Positions 16,644-24,467 of a stretch of DNA of 64,000 nt are shown piece after piece. This DNA comes from Streptomyces sp. ACA25. Its GTDB lineage: Bacteria; Actinomycetota; Actinomycetes; Streptomycetales; Streptomycetaceae. How positions within the stretch are numbered: the first letter of the stretch is position 1; each line of letters begins with the position of its first letter. Below the pieces are notes generated by a model that ran no database searches, had not been told where the DNA came from, and saw nothing but the letters and a program-made list of their open reading frames with translations. The position numbers were made by a program, and so were the translations under genes. The DNA lies in assembly GCF_028200735.1 (NCBI RefSeq), contig NZ_JAQKPV010000002.1:512007-576006 (forward strand), given 5' to 3'.

Positions 16644-19600
16644 GTGCGACTGATATTCACCGTGGTCGACCGCGTCGGAGACGCGCTCGACGTGCACATG
16701 GAAGCCGAACCGGACACCCCGGTCGGCACCATCGGCCGGGCTCTCGCAGAGCTGGGGGGCAGCGGCGCCCCGGAGACCCGCGCCGACGACACCCTCCACG
16801 TGCACGGCAGCCCTGTGGACCCCGCCCTGACCCTGCGGGAGTCCCCGCTGCGGGAGGCCGCCCTGGTCGGTCTCGGCCGTCCCGTGGACCGGCCGGCGGT
16901 CGAGCCCGGCGGTCTCATCGAGGTCCGGGTGGTCGGCGGGCCAGGAGCCGGCGCGGTGCACCGGCTGGACCTCGGGGACCACCACATCGCCCTGGGCCCC
17001 GACGGTACCGCCCGAATCGGCCGTGGCTCGCCCGACGGCCCCGGGGCCGCTCTCCGCATCCTCCCCGGAGGCCGCTGCACCGTCCGCCCCCAGGGCATCG
17101 GGTCCCCCCTGCACCTGGACCGCGAGGAGATCACCGACGAGCAGCCGTGGCCCCTTTCCGCCCAGCTGTCCGTCGGCGGCTCCCTGTTCGAACTGGTCCG
17201 CCCGGAGCAGCCGGACGCTGCCGTGCAGCCCTCGGAGGACGGCAACGGCCTGGACTACAACCGTCCACCGCGGCTGCTCCCGCCCAAGCCGGAGACCCGG
17301 TTCTCCCTGCCGGCCCCGCCCCAGGAACCGGAGAAGAGGCCACTGCCGTACATCGCCGCCATCCTGCCGCTGGTGATGGCCGCCGCCGGCGTCCTGATCT
17401 TCGGCCGGCTCACCTTCCTGCTGTTCGGGCTGCTCTCCCCGGTGGCCGTGATCGGCAACTATGTGATGAACCGCAAATTCGGCCGGGTCTCCTACGCCAC
17501 GAAGCTCGCCAAGCACAAGGAGAAGAAGGAACGCATCGAGGCGGACGCGGAGCAGGCGCTGGTCGCGGAACGCACTGCCCGCCGGGCCGGTTTCCCCGAC
17601 CCGGCGACCGTTCTGCTGACGGCTGTCGGGCCGCGCCGCAGGCTCTGGGAACGCCGCACCTCCGACGCCGACTTCCTCGAACTGCGGGTGGGAAGCGCGG
17701 ACCAGCCGTCCGACGTGGTGCTCATCGACCCCACCGAGGACGAGCACAAGCGCCAGATCCCCCGGGACGCCTACGACGTCCCGGTCACCGTCAACCTGCG
17801 CACGCACAAGGTGCTGGGCATCGCAGGCCGCGGGCCGGCCGCCCGGTCCGTGGCCCGCTGGACCGTCGCCCAGGCCGCCGTGCTGCACAGCCCGAAGGAC
17901 CTGAGCATCCACGTCCTGACCGGCCCCGGCGAGGAGAAGGAGTGGGCCTGGGTCCGCTGGCTCCCGCACCTCCGGCCCCGGGCCGGACAGGACACGGTGC
18001 TGTCGGTGGGCACCGACGCGGAAACCGCGGCCCGCCGGGTGGCCGAGCTCACAGCCCTCATCGCCGCACGCGACCCCGCCGCCCGCACCCGGCAGGCCGG
18101 CCAGGAGCCCGACGTGCTGGTCGTGCTGGACGGTGCCCGGCGGCTGCGTTCACTGCCCGGCGTGGTGCAGATCCTCAGGGACGGGCCCGCGGTGGGCGTG
18201 CACGCCGTGTGCCTGGACGCCGAGGAACGGCTGCTGCCCGAGGAGTGCCTGGCCGTCGTCGCCGAGGAACCGGGCGGCGTCCTGCGGGTCGCCCGGTCCC
18301 GCTCGGCGACGCTCAGCGGAGTGCGCCCCGATGCCGTGTCCACCGGCTGGTGCCGCTCCGTGGCCCGGGCCCTCGGGCCCCTGCGGGACACCGGCGGCGC
18401 CGAGGAAGAGGCATCGGTGCTCCCGCCCGCCGCCCGGCTGCTCGACGTGCTCGCTCTCGATCCGCCGACCGCGGAGGCCGTGGCCGCCCGCTGGCAGGCC
18501 GGCGGTCGCACCACCTCCGCGGTCCTCGGCGTCTCGCTGGACGGCCCGTTCGCCGTCGACCTGACCCGCGACGGCCCGCACGGCCTGGTCGCCGGCACCA
18601 CCGGCTCGGGCAAGTCCGAGCTGCTCCAGACGCTGGTGGCCGCACTGGCGGTGGGCAACCGGCCGGACGCCATGACCTTCGTCCTGGTGGACTACAAGGG
18701 CGGCTCGGCCTTCAAGGACTGCGTGCAACTGCCGCACACCGTCGGCATGGTCACCGACCTCGACGCCCACCTCGTCGAACGGGCCCTCACCTCGCTGACC
18801 GCGGAGCTCAAGCGACGCGAACACATCCTCGCCGGGGCCGGGGCCAAGGACATCGAGGACTACGTCGACCTTCTCCACCGCGAGCCGCACCGCACCCCGA
18901 TGCCCCGCCTGCTCATCGTGATCGACGAGTTCGCCTCGATGGTCCGCGACCTGCCGGACTTCGTCAAAGGCCTCGTCAACATCGCCCAGCGCGGGCGCTC
19001 CCTCGGCATCCACCTGATCCTGGCCACCCAGCGCCCCGGAGGCGTCGTCTCGCCCGAGATCCGCGCCAACACCAACCTGCGGATCGCCCTGCGGGTGACC
19101 GACCGGACCGAGAGCCAGGACGTACTGACCTCGCCCGAGGCGGCGGCGATCTCCAAGAACACCCCGGGGCGCGCCTACGTGCGGCTGGGCCAGACCTCCC
19201 TGATCCCGTTCCAGGCCGGACGGGTAGGAGGACGCCGGCCTGGGGCCACCGCCTCCGGCGCCCCGGCCCCGCGGATCCTCCCGCTCAACTGGCAGCAGCT
19301 CGGCCGCCCACTGCCGCAGCCTCCCCGCTCGGTGTCCCGCGAGCCCGAGGACACCGTCACCGACCTCGCCGACCTCGTGCAGGCGGTCCGCGGGGCCGAA
19401 CAGCGGCTGGCCATCGCCCCCCAGCACAGCCCCTGGCTCCCCGCCCTGCCCACCGCCCTGGCCCTGGACTCCGTGCCCGCCGGACCGGCCGGCGACGGCT
19501 ACGATCTGCCGCCCGTCCCCATCGGGCTGGCAGACCTTCCCGCCGAGCAGGCCCAGCACCCGCTCACCCTGGACCTGGCCACCCTCGGCCACCTGCACAT

Positions 19601-21023
19601 CGCGGGCTCCCCCAGGGCCGGGCGGTCCCAGACCCTGCGCACCATCGCCGGCGCGCTGGCCCGGGCCCACTCCAGCGCCGATCTGCACCTGTACGGCATC
19701 GACTGCGGCAACGGCGCCCTGCTGGCGCTCACCGCCCTGCCGCACTGCGGCGCGGTGGTCCAGCGCACCCAGCCCGACCGGCTGGCCCGGCTGCTCTCCC
19801 GGCTCACCGCGGAGCTGAGCCGACGGCAGGAGCTGCTGGCCGCCCGCGGGTACGCGGACCTGCCGGAGCTGCGCTCCGCCCTGCCGCCGCAGGAACGGCC
19901 GGCCCACCTGATGGTCCTCCTCGACCGCTGGGAGACCTTCGAGAAGACCCTGTCCGACTACGACGGCGGTGCGCTGCTCACCGGTCTGCTGACGCTGCTC
20001 CGCGAAGGGGCGAGCGTCGGCATTCACGTCGTGCTGGCCGGCGACCGCTCGGTGTTCTCCACCCGGATCAGCTCCACCACGGAGAACAAGCTCGTGCTGC
20101 GGATGAACGAGAAGTCCGAGTACTCCATGATCGGTGTGCCCCAACGCTCCGTGCCCGACAACATCCCTTCCGGGCGGGCGCTGCGGGCCGTCGACAAGGC
20201 CGAGGTGCAGATCGCCCTGCTGGCCCGGGACGCCACCGGACAGGCACAGGCGGCGGCGCTGCAGTCCATCGCCTCCCGCCGGACGGAGCAGGACGCCGGG
20301 ATTCCGCCGTCGGCGCGACCGTTCCGGGTGGATCTTCTTCCCGACCGGCTCAGCCCGGAGGAGGCCGCGGCCCACCTGCCGCTGACCCGCCCCGGACCGC
20401 TGTGGGCCATGGTGGGCGTCGGAGGTGACGAACTCGCCGCGGTGGGCGTCGACCTGGCGATGACGCCTTCGTTCGTTGTCGGCGGCCCGCCCCGGTCGGG
20501 GCGCAGCACGGTGCTGCTCACCATGGCTCTGTCGCTGCTCGGTGCCGGCACCCCACTGGTGGTCGCGGCCCCGCGCCGTTCGCCGCTGCGCGGCCTGGCG
20601 GGACGGCCCGGTGTTCTGGCGCTCTTCGGGGAAGCCGACATCCCCCGGGAGGAGCTGGAGGAGGTGCTCCAGGAAGAGGCGGGTCCGGTGGTGGTCGTGG
20701 TTGACGACGCGGACATGCTGCAGCAGACCAAGGCGGAGCCGGTGCTCAGCGGCATCATCCGCACGGGTGCGGAGCACGGCCGCGGGCTGCTGCTGGCCGG
20801 TCAGACCGAACGGCTGTCCGCCGGATTCTCCGGCTGGTTCGCGGAGATGCGGCGCAACCGCCAGGGAGCACTGCTCAGCCCGCAGGCGGTCGGGGACGGT
20901 GAGCTCATCGGCGGGAAGATCCCCCGGAGCCGGCTGGGTGCCGGGCGCCCGGGCCGGGCGTTCTTCCACGCGGGTGACGGCCCGCTGCGCATGGTCCAGG
21001 TACCGGAGACCGTGCTGGCCTGA
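16644..21023 (+). CDS. EssC/YukBA-like FtsK-SpoIIIE ATPase, type VII secretion motor
   Basis: 1459 residues, close to Firmicutes EssC. An N-terminal beta-rich cytosolic region (about 1-190, FHA-like by position) precedes two TM helices (about 235-275), a charged coiled segment and three ATPase domains. D1 has a complete Walker A GTTGSGKS (about 651) and Walker B LLIVIDEF (about 757), with VDYKGGSAF and ATQRPGG. D2 has GSPRAGRS (about 988) and D3 GGPPRSGRS (about 1280), each with Arg in place of the Walker Lys. The long region before the TM helices is EssC-like rather than EccC-like. It should drive export of WXG100-type substrates encoded convergently. Confidence 0.9.
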   Translation: MRLIFTVVDRVGDALDVHMEAEPDTPVGTIGRALAELGGSGAPETRADDTLHVHGSPVDPALTLRESPLREAALVGLGRPVDRPAVEPGGLIEVRVVGGPGAGAVHRLDLGDHHIALGPDGTARIGRGSPDGPGAALRILPGGRCTVRPQGIGSPLHLDREEITDEQPWPLSAQLSVGGSLFELVRPEQPDAAVQPSEDGNGLDYNRPPRLLPPKPETRFSLPAPPQEPEKRPLPYIAAILPLVMAAAGVLIFGRLTFLLFGLLSPVAVIGNYVMNRKFGRVSYATKLAKHKEKKERIEADAEQALVAERTARRAGFPDPATVLLTAVGPRRRLWERRTSDADFLELRVGSADQPSDVVLIDPTEDEHKRQIPRDAYDVPVTVNLRTHKVLGIAGRGPAARSVARWTVAQAAVLHSPKDLSIHVLTGPGEEKEWAWVRWLPHLRPRAGQDTVLSVGTDAETAARRVAELTALIAARDPAARTRQAGQEPDVLVVLDGARRLRSLPGVVQILRDGPAVGVHAVCLDAEERLLPEECLAVVAEEPGGVLRVARSRSATLSGVRPDAVSTGWCRSVARALGPLRDTGGAEEEASVLPPAARLLDVLALDPPTAEAVAARWQAGGRTTSAVLGVSLDGPFAVDLTRDGPHGLVAGTTGSGKSELLQTLVAALAVGNRPDAMTFVLVDYKGGSAFKDCVQLPHTVGMVTDLDAHLVERALTSLTAELKRREHILAGAGAKDIEDYVDLLHREPHRTPMPRLLIVIDEFASMVRDLPDFVKGLVNIAQRGRSLGIHLILATQRPGGVVSPEIRANTNLRIALRVTDRTESQDVLTSPEAAAISKNTPGRAYVRLGQTSLIPFQAGRVGGRRPGATASGAPAPRILPLNWQQLGRPLPQPPRSVSREPEDTVTDLADLVQAVRGAEQRLAIAPQHSPWLPALPTALALDSVPAGPAGDGYDLPPVPIGLADLPAEQAQHPLTLDLATLGHLHIAGSPRAGRSQTLRTIAGALARAHSSADLHLYGIDCGNGALLALTALPHCGAVVQRTQPDRLARLLSRLTAELSRRQELLAARGYADLPELRSALPPQERPAHLMVLLDRWETFEKTLSDYDGGALLTGLLTLLREGASVGIHVVLAGDRSVFSTRISSTTENKLVLRMNEKSEYSMIGVPQRSVPDNIPSGRALRAVDKAEVQIALLARDATGQAQAAALQSIASRRTEQDAGIPPSARPFRVDLLPDRLSPEEAAAHLPLTRPGPLWAMVGVGGDELAAVGVDLAMTPSFVVGGPPRSGRSTVLLTMALSLLGAGTPLVVAAPRRSPLRGLAGRPGVLALFGEADIPREELEEVLQEEAGPVVVVVDDADMLQQTKAEPVLSGIIRTGAEHGRGLLLAGQTERLSAGFSGWFAEMRRNRQGALLSPQAVGDGELIGGKIPRSRLGAGRPGRAFFHAGDGPLRMVQVPETVLA

Positions 21024-21075
21024 CACCCGCGGAGCCCGGCGCGCCGTTGTGCGTGGAGGTGCGACGGGGCGGAGG

Positions 21076-21115
21076 CCGGGCCGTGGCGCCCCACTGGTGG
21101 GGTGCGACGGCCCGG
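21076..21115. terminator. Bidirectional hairpin between ATPase and substrate operon
   Basis: 21076-21094 pairs with 21097-21115 over about 18 bp with one mismatch and one G-U pair. It lies in the 119-bp gap between the convergent EssC-like gene and the substrate operon, as expected for a two-way terminator. Confidence 0.65.
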
Positions 21116-21142
21116 TCTTCGGTGCGGCTGCCGCAGGGTGTG

Positions 21143-22816
21143 TCAGTTGCCGGTCTTGTCCGCCTTGATGGCCGCGTCCAGACCGGGCGCGCCCACGCCG
21201 ACGGCCGAGACACCGACACCGATGGCCAGGAAGTCGTTCACCGTACCGAGCCGGTCGGCCCGGAAATGAGTCAGCAGGCTGCCCGGTCCGGGTCCCGGCG
21301 CCGGGCTCGGGGGCGCGGGGCTCGACGGCGCGGGGCTCGACGGCGCCGGGCTCGACGGCGCCGGCTCCGGCGTCACCGGACGCGACGTCACCGGCCCCGG
21401 CGGATCCGAAACCGGACTCGGCGGACGACTCGACGGCACCGAACCCGACGGCGCAGGACTCGACGGCGCGGTCTCGTACACCGACGGACGGGGACTCGAC
21501 GGCGGGGTCTCGTACACCGACGGACGCGGACTCGACGGCGCGGGACTCACCGGCCCCGGCTCCGGCGTCACCGGACGCGACGTCACCGGCCCCGGCGGCT
21601 CAGGAAGCGAACCCGGCGGACGGCCCGACGGCGTCGGGCTCGACGGACGCGGGCTCGACGGCGGGGTCTCGTACACCGACGGACGCGGACTCGACGGCGC
21701 GGGACTCGGCGGGCCCGAACTCCCCGGCACCGGCGTCGCCGGCGGGGTGGACGGCTGCGGGGTGGACGGCTGCGGGGCAGGGCTGGGCGGACGCGACACC
21801 GGCGTGGGGCTCCCCGGCGGGGGCGTGCCCGGCTTCGCCGGCGGCACCTTGGAAAGCTTTCCGGCCTTGCTGAGCTTGCCTGCGAGCGCTCCCAGCTTGG
21901 CGAATCCGCTGATCCCGTGGATGAGGCCGAAACCGCCGAGTGCCAGGCCGACAGCGCCCAGCACCACACCGACGATGTCCATGTCCCCGGAGACAAGTCC
22001 CTGTTTGATCGTGATGCCCAGGGCCACCGCCCCCAGCGCGAAACTGGCGATGGCCAGCGGGACGGCCAGGAACTGCAGGCCGGGGATGAACATGACGACG
22101 AAGGCCGCGATGCCCGCGAGGGCGCTGGCCAGACCCATGACGAAGCCGAGGATGGTGGCCCCCAGCTTCTCCCAGAAGCTTTTCTCCTTCACCGCCTCAC
22201 CCGCCGCGGTGTCGATCTCGTGGGCCGTGCTGCCCGCGTCGGTCCTCCGCAACTGCTCAGCGTCGGCGGCCAGTCGCTGCGCCACGCTGAGGTCGTTCTG
22301 GGCGGCGTCCACCTGGCTCTGCACGGTGCTGAGCCGCATGTCGGCACGGGCTACCGCCGCGCGTGCGGCGGCCCGTGCGTCCTCGTCGCCGGGTGGCGGC
22401 GGATCGGCGTTGCCCAGGGCCGCCACCTCCGCTTCGGCGTGCACCAGCGCCGCCAGCCCCGGGTTCAGTTGCCCCCGGGCCTCCCGGCCGAGCGCCAGGG
22501 CCCGGTCCGCCTGGTCCTGGTGGTTCTCCAGCAGCGGAACGTACCTTTCGAGCGCCTCTGCCGCCCTGCTGTAGGAATCGCGCAACTGTCCTATCTGTTT
22601 CGGCAGCTCGTCCAGGATTTCCCGGAGCTTGTCCATCGTCCTGCCTTCACCCAGGTCCTCCGACTGGATTCTGGAGATGACCGAGGAGGTGGATTCGGCG
22701 TCGTCCGCGATGCTCCGGTATTCGGCGGCGAGCGTGCGCAGCACCTCGGGCTCCCCCGGAGCCGGGTCCTCGGAGAGGTCCAGAACCGCCCATTCGTCAC
22801 CTGCGGGCCGCACCAT
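21143..22816 (-). CDS. T7SS-signal protein with hydrophobic core and Pro/Ser repeat tail (candidate substrate/effector)
   Basis: 557 residues. Residues 1-215 match the long helical T7SS-signal domain of Streptomyces secreted proteins (DEWAVLDLSEDPAPGEPEV start, then helical hairpins with DSYSRAAEALERYVPLLE). Residues 219-310 are almost wholly hydrophobic and Gly/Ala-rich, enough for two to four membrane helices. Residues 325-513 are Pro/Ser-rich with repeats: SVYET three times (380, 433, 445) and a 14-residue PPGPVTSRPVTPEP unit twice (407, 472). A short non-repetitive tail ends in DKTGN. No toxin domain is recognised. It is the last gene of the WXG100 operon, 18 bases after its neighbour. 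Confidence 0.8.
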   Translation of the reverse strand: MVRPAGDEWAVLDLSEDPAPGEPEVLRTLAAEYRSIADDAESTSSVISRIQSEDLGEGRTMDKLREILDELPKQIGQLRDSYSRAAEALERYVPLLENHQDQADRALALGREARGQLNPGLAALVHAEAEVAALGNADPPPPGDEDARAAARAAVARADMRLSTVQSQVDAAQNDLSVAQRLAADAEQLRRTDAGSTAHEIDTAAGEAVKEKSFWEKLGATILGFVMGLASALAGIAAFVVMFIPGLQFLAVPLAIASFALGAVALGITIKQGLVSGDMDIVGVVLGAVGLALGGFGLIHGISGFAKLGALAGKLSKAGKLSKVPPAKPGTPPPGSPTPVSRPPSPAPQPSTPQPSTPPATPVPGSSGPPSPAPSSPRPSVYETPPSSPRPSSPTPSGRPPGSLPEPPGPVTSRPVTPEPGPVSPAPSSPRPSVYETPPSSPRPSVYETAPSSPAPSGSVPSSRPPSPVSDPPGPVTSRPVTPEPAPSSPAPSSPAPSSPAPPSPAPGPGPGSLLTHFRADRLGTVNDFLAIGVGVSAVGVGAPGLDAAIKADKTGN

Positions 22817-22834
22817 GGGAAGAACCTCGCTTTC

Positions 22835-23473
22835 TCATGCCGCGAACCGGAAGGTGCGGGCGATGGCGTCGAACACCTCGAAGAAGGGCTCCATGAGGCC
22901 GACGTTGGGGGTCTGGCTGGCGATGACCAGCACGGTGTCGCTGTCCGGGACCGGAATGAGGGTCTGCAGGAGAGCCGTCCGGATCGTCGCCTGCCCGTAG
23001 TAGTCGACGTCCTCGAGCGAGGTGACCCGTCCGACCGCGCCCACCTGCGGATGTTCGACGATCTCCGCCCGGCTGCCGGGCATGTCGCGCAGCAGCGGGT
23101 TCCGGCTGTTCCGCATGGCGACGGGCAGCAGCAGACTCGCCAGGTCGGAGCTCTCCCCTTCCGGCAGAGGCACCCGGAGGACCATGGTGGTGGCGGTCAG
23201 GGTCGAGTCGTTGTCCAGCACCTCGAACACGCCCGCGAGCTGGAGGGCCCCGCGGTCATGCGCCTCCCGGGCGGACCGGCGGGCCATCCGGATGAGGGTG
23301 TCCAGCCGCTCCGGGTCCGTGTCCGGCCCGGCGAGGCCCTCCTCGAGCCTGCGGCGGATCGAGGCGTCCCTGGTGTTCGGGTCGAGGTCGAGGTGCCACC
23401 AGGTGTCCGGGAACCGCAGACCGTAGCGGGTCGGGGCGGCACCCGGTTCGGCGTGCTCCGTTCGGCTGGTCAT
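22835..23473 (-). CDS. Unrecognised 212-residue protein of the T7SS operon
   Basis: 212 residues with no signal peptide or TM helix. It starts with RYGLRFPDTWWHLDLDP, continues with an Arg-rich helix, then a mixed alpha/beta domain ending in VLVIASQTPNVGLMEPFFEVFDAIARTFRF. GGAGG precedes the ATG, which overlaps the previous stop codon by 4 bases. The position between small helical proteins and the large substrate suggests a chaperone or escort role comparable to EspG, but this is context only; no sequence similarity to EspG is evident. The window offers no test of this. Confidence 0.65.
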   Translation of the reverse strand: MTSRTEHAEPGAAPTRYGLRFPDTWWHLDLDPNTRDASIRRRLEEGLAGPDTDPERLDTLIRMARRSAREAHDRGALQLAGVFEVLDNDSTLTATTMVLRVPLPEGESSDLASLLLPVAMRNSRNPLLRDMPGSRAEIVEHPQVGAVGRVTSLEDVDYYGQATIRTALLQTLIPVPDSDTVLVIASQTPNVGLMEPFFEVFDAIARTFRFAA

Positions 23474-23787
23474 GACGCGGAGTCCTCCTTTCCGCCGGAG
23501 GAACTCTCCTCGAGTGCCTGGCTCGTCGCGATGTCCGTTTCCTCGAACGCGTCGAGAATTCCCTGCACGGCTTCGTGGAAGGTGTCCACGTTCTCCTGCA
23601 CTCGTTTGTGGCCTTTTCCCCAGGCCCCGTCGAATCCGTGCACCGCGTCGAGGAGCCGGCGGTCCCCCACGTCCTCGTCGGACCCTGCGGACGACAGGCT
23701 CGCGGTCTTCTCGATCCGGTCCCGTATCTGCTGGAGTCTCACCAGCACATCCGCGAGTTCCTCTCCCGGAATGCGGATACGTGTCAT
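23470..23787 (-). CDS. Small helical T7SS-associated protein (WXG100-like)
   Basis: 105 residues, predicted almost entirely helical. Two long helices (about 8-30 and 55-88) flank a turn with FDGAWGKGHKRV, placing Trp-Gly near the middle as in WXG100 proteins, although the exact Trp-x-Gly motif is absent. The acidic tail ends EESSSGGKEDSAS. It lies 104 bases downstream of the first WXG100-like gene and overlaps the next gene by 4 bases (ATGA). It probably pairs with the 99-residue protein or with the large substrate. Confidence 0.7.
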   Translation of the reverse strand: MTRIRIPGEELADVLVRLQQIRDRIEKTASLSSAGSDEDVGDRRLLDAVHGFDGAWGKGHKRVQENVDTFHEAVQGILDAFEETDIATSQALEESSSGGKEDSAS

Positions 23788-23891
23788 CGGCACACCCTTT
23801 CCCGATCCGTTCTGCCCGCAGCTGCCAGGTGTCCGGACGGGGGCCCGGGGCGGCACCGGCCCCCCGGCCCCCGTCCGTTGACCGGGCGGTC

Positions 23892-24191
23892 TCAGCCGAT
23901 GGCGCCGGAAGTCTGGTCGTCGGTGCTGACGAAGGCCTCGGAGACCTGCCGCAGGAACTCACTGACGCCTTCCAGGCCCTCGATCGCCGACCGGGTGCTG
24001 GTGTGGTACTCCTCCCAGAAGGGCCGGAACTTGGTCTCGGAGCCCGGAGTGCTGTAGGCGGCAGCGACCACATCGCTCATCTTCTGGTCGGCCTCCAGCA
24101 GGCTCTGTTGCATCATTTCCTTCTGGTTCCGCAGCCAGGTGGCGGCCTCTTCCATCGCCGCGGGGTCGATATTGATCTGGCCAGCAGCCAT
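23892..24191 (-). CDS. WXG100-family (EsxA-like) secretion protein
   Basis: 99 residues, the typical size. Helix 1 spans about 10-45 and helix 2 about 55-90, joined by a turn reading YSTPGSETKF in place of the canonical Trp-x-Gly; FWEEY follows in helix 2. There is no signal peptide. GGAAGG precedes the ATG, which is chosen over an upstream in-frame start because this is where helix 1 homology begins. It is the first gene of the four-gene operon behind the promoter at 24247-24271. Known family members are exported as helical hairpin dimers. Confidence 0.82.
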   Translation of the reverse strand: MAAGQINIDPAAMEEAATWLRNQKEMMQQSLLEADQKMSDVVAAAYSTPGSETKFRPFWEEYHTSTRSAIEGLEGVSEFLRQVSEAFVSTDDQTSGAIG

Positions 24192-24246
24192 TTCGTGTCC
24201 TTCCGGTTGTCCTCCGGCGAACTGTCGGCCCGCCGCGACCGGATCT

Positions 24247-24271
24247 ACGGGCGAAGGCCGCGGACGGTTCA
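24247..24271 (-). promoter_or_regulatory. ECF-type promoter TGAACC-N16-CGT for the WXG100 operon
   Basis: Minus-strand TGAACC (24266-24271), 16-base spacer, CGT (24247-24249). Predicted start near 24241 leaves a 50-base leader to the ATG at 24191. The -35 box is embedded in the small palindrome CGGTTCAACCG. Confidence 0.68.
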
Positions 24272-24467
24272 ACCGCGCCGGAGCAGTCCGCCCCGGCTGG
24301 CCGAAACCTCACCGCGTGGCGCGCTCACTCTCCGGGAACTGATAGTGCTGGGTGAGTAGTTGTCACCCCAGCCCGCCCGGAACCTGCCGGACGGGCCGTT
24401 CCCGGCCCGGGGTGGTACCACGGGCGGGGGGCACCCCCAGACACAGTGCGAAGGAGTGAACGCCGGC

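Noticed and set aside
16175..20428. Very long plus-strand frame of about 1417 codons
   Set aside because: Arg/Pro/Gly-dominated shadow of the EssC-like gene and of the minus-strand gene before it; no domain and no consistent start.
18150..21026. Long minus-strand frame antisense to the EssC-like gene
   Set aside because: Composition is that of a GC-skewed shadow frame; the sense frame has all ATPase motifs.
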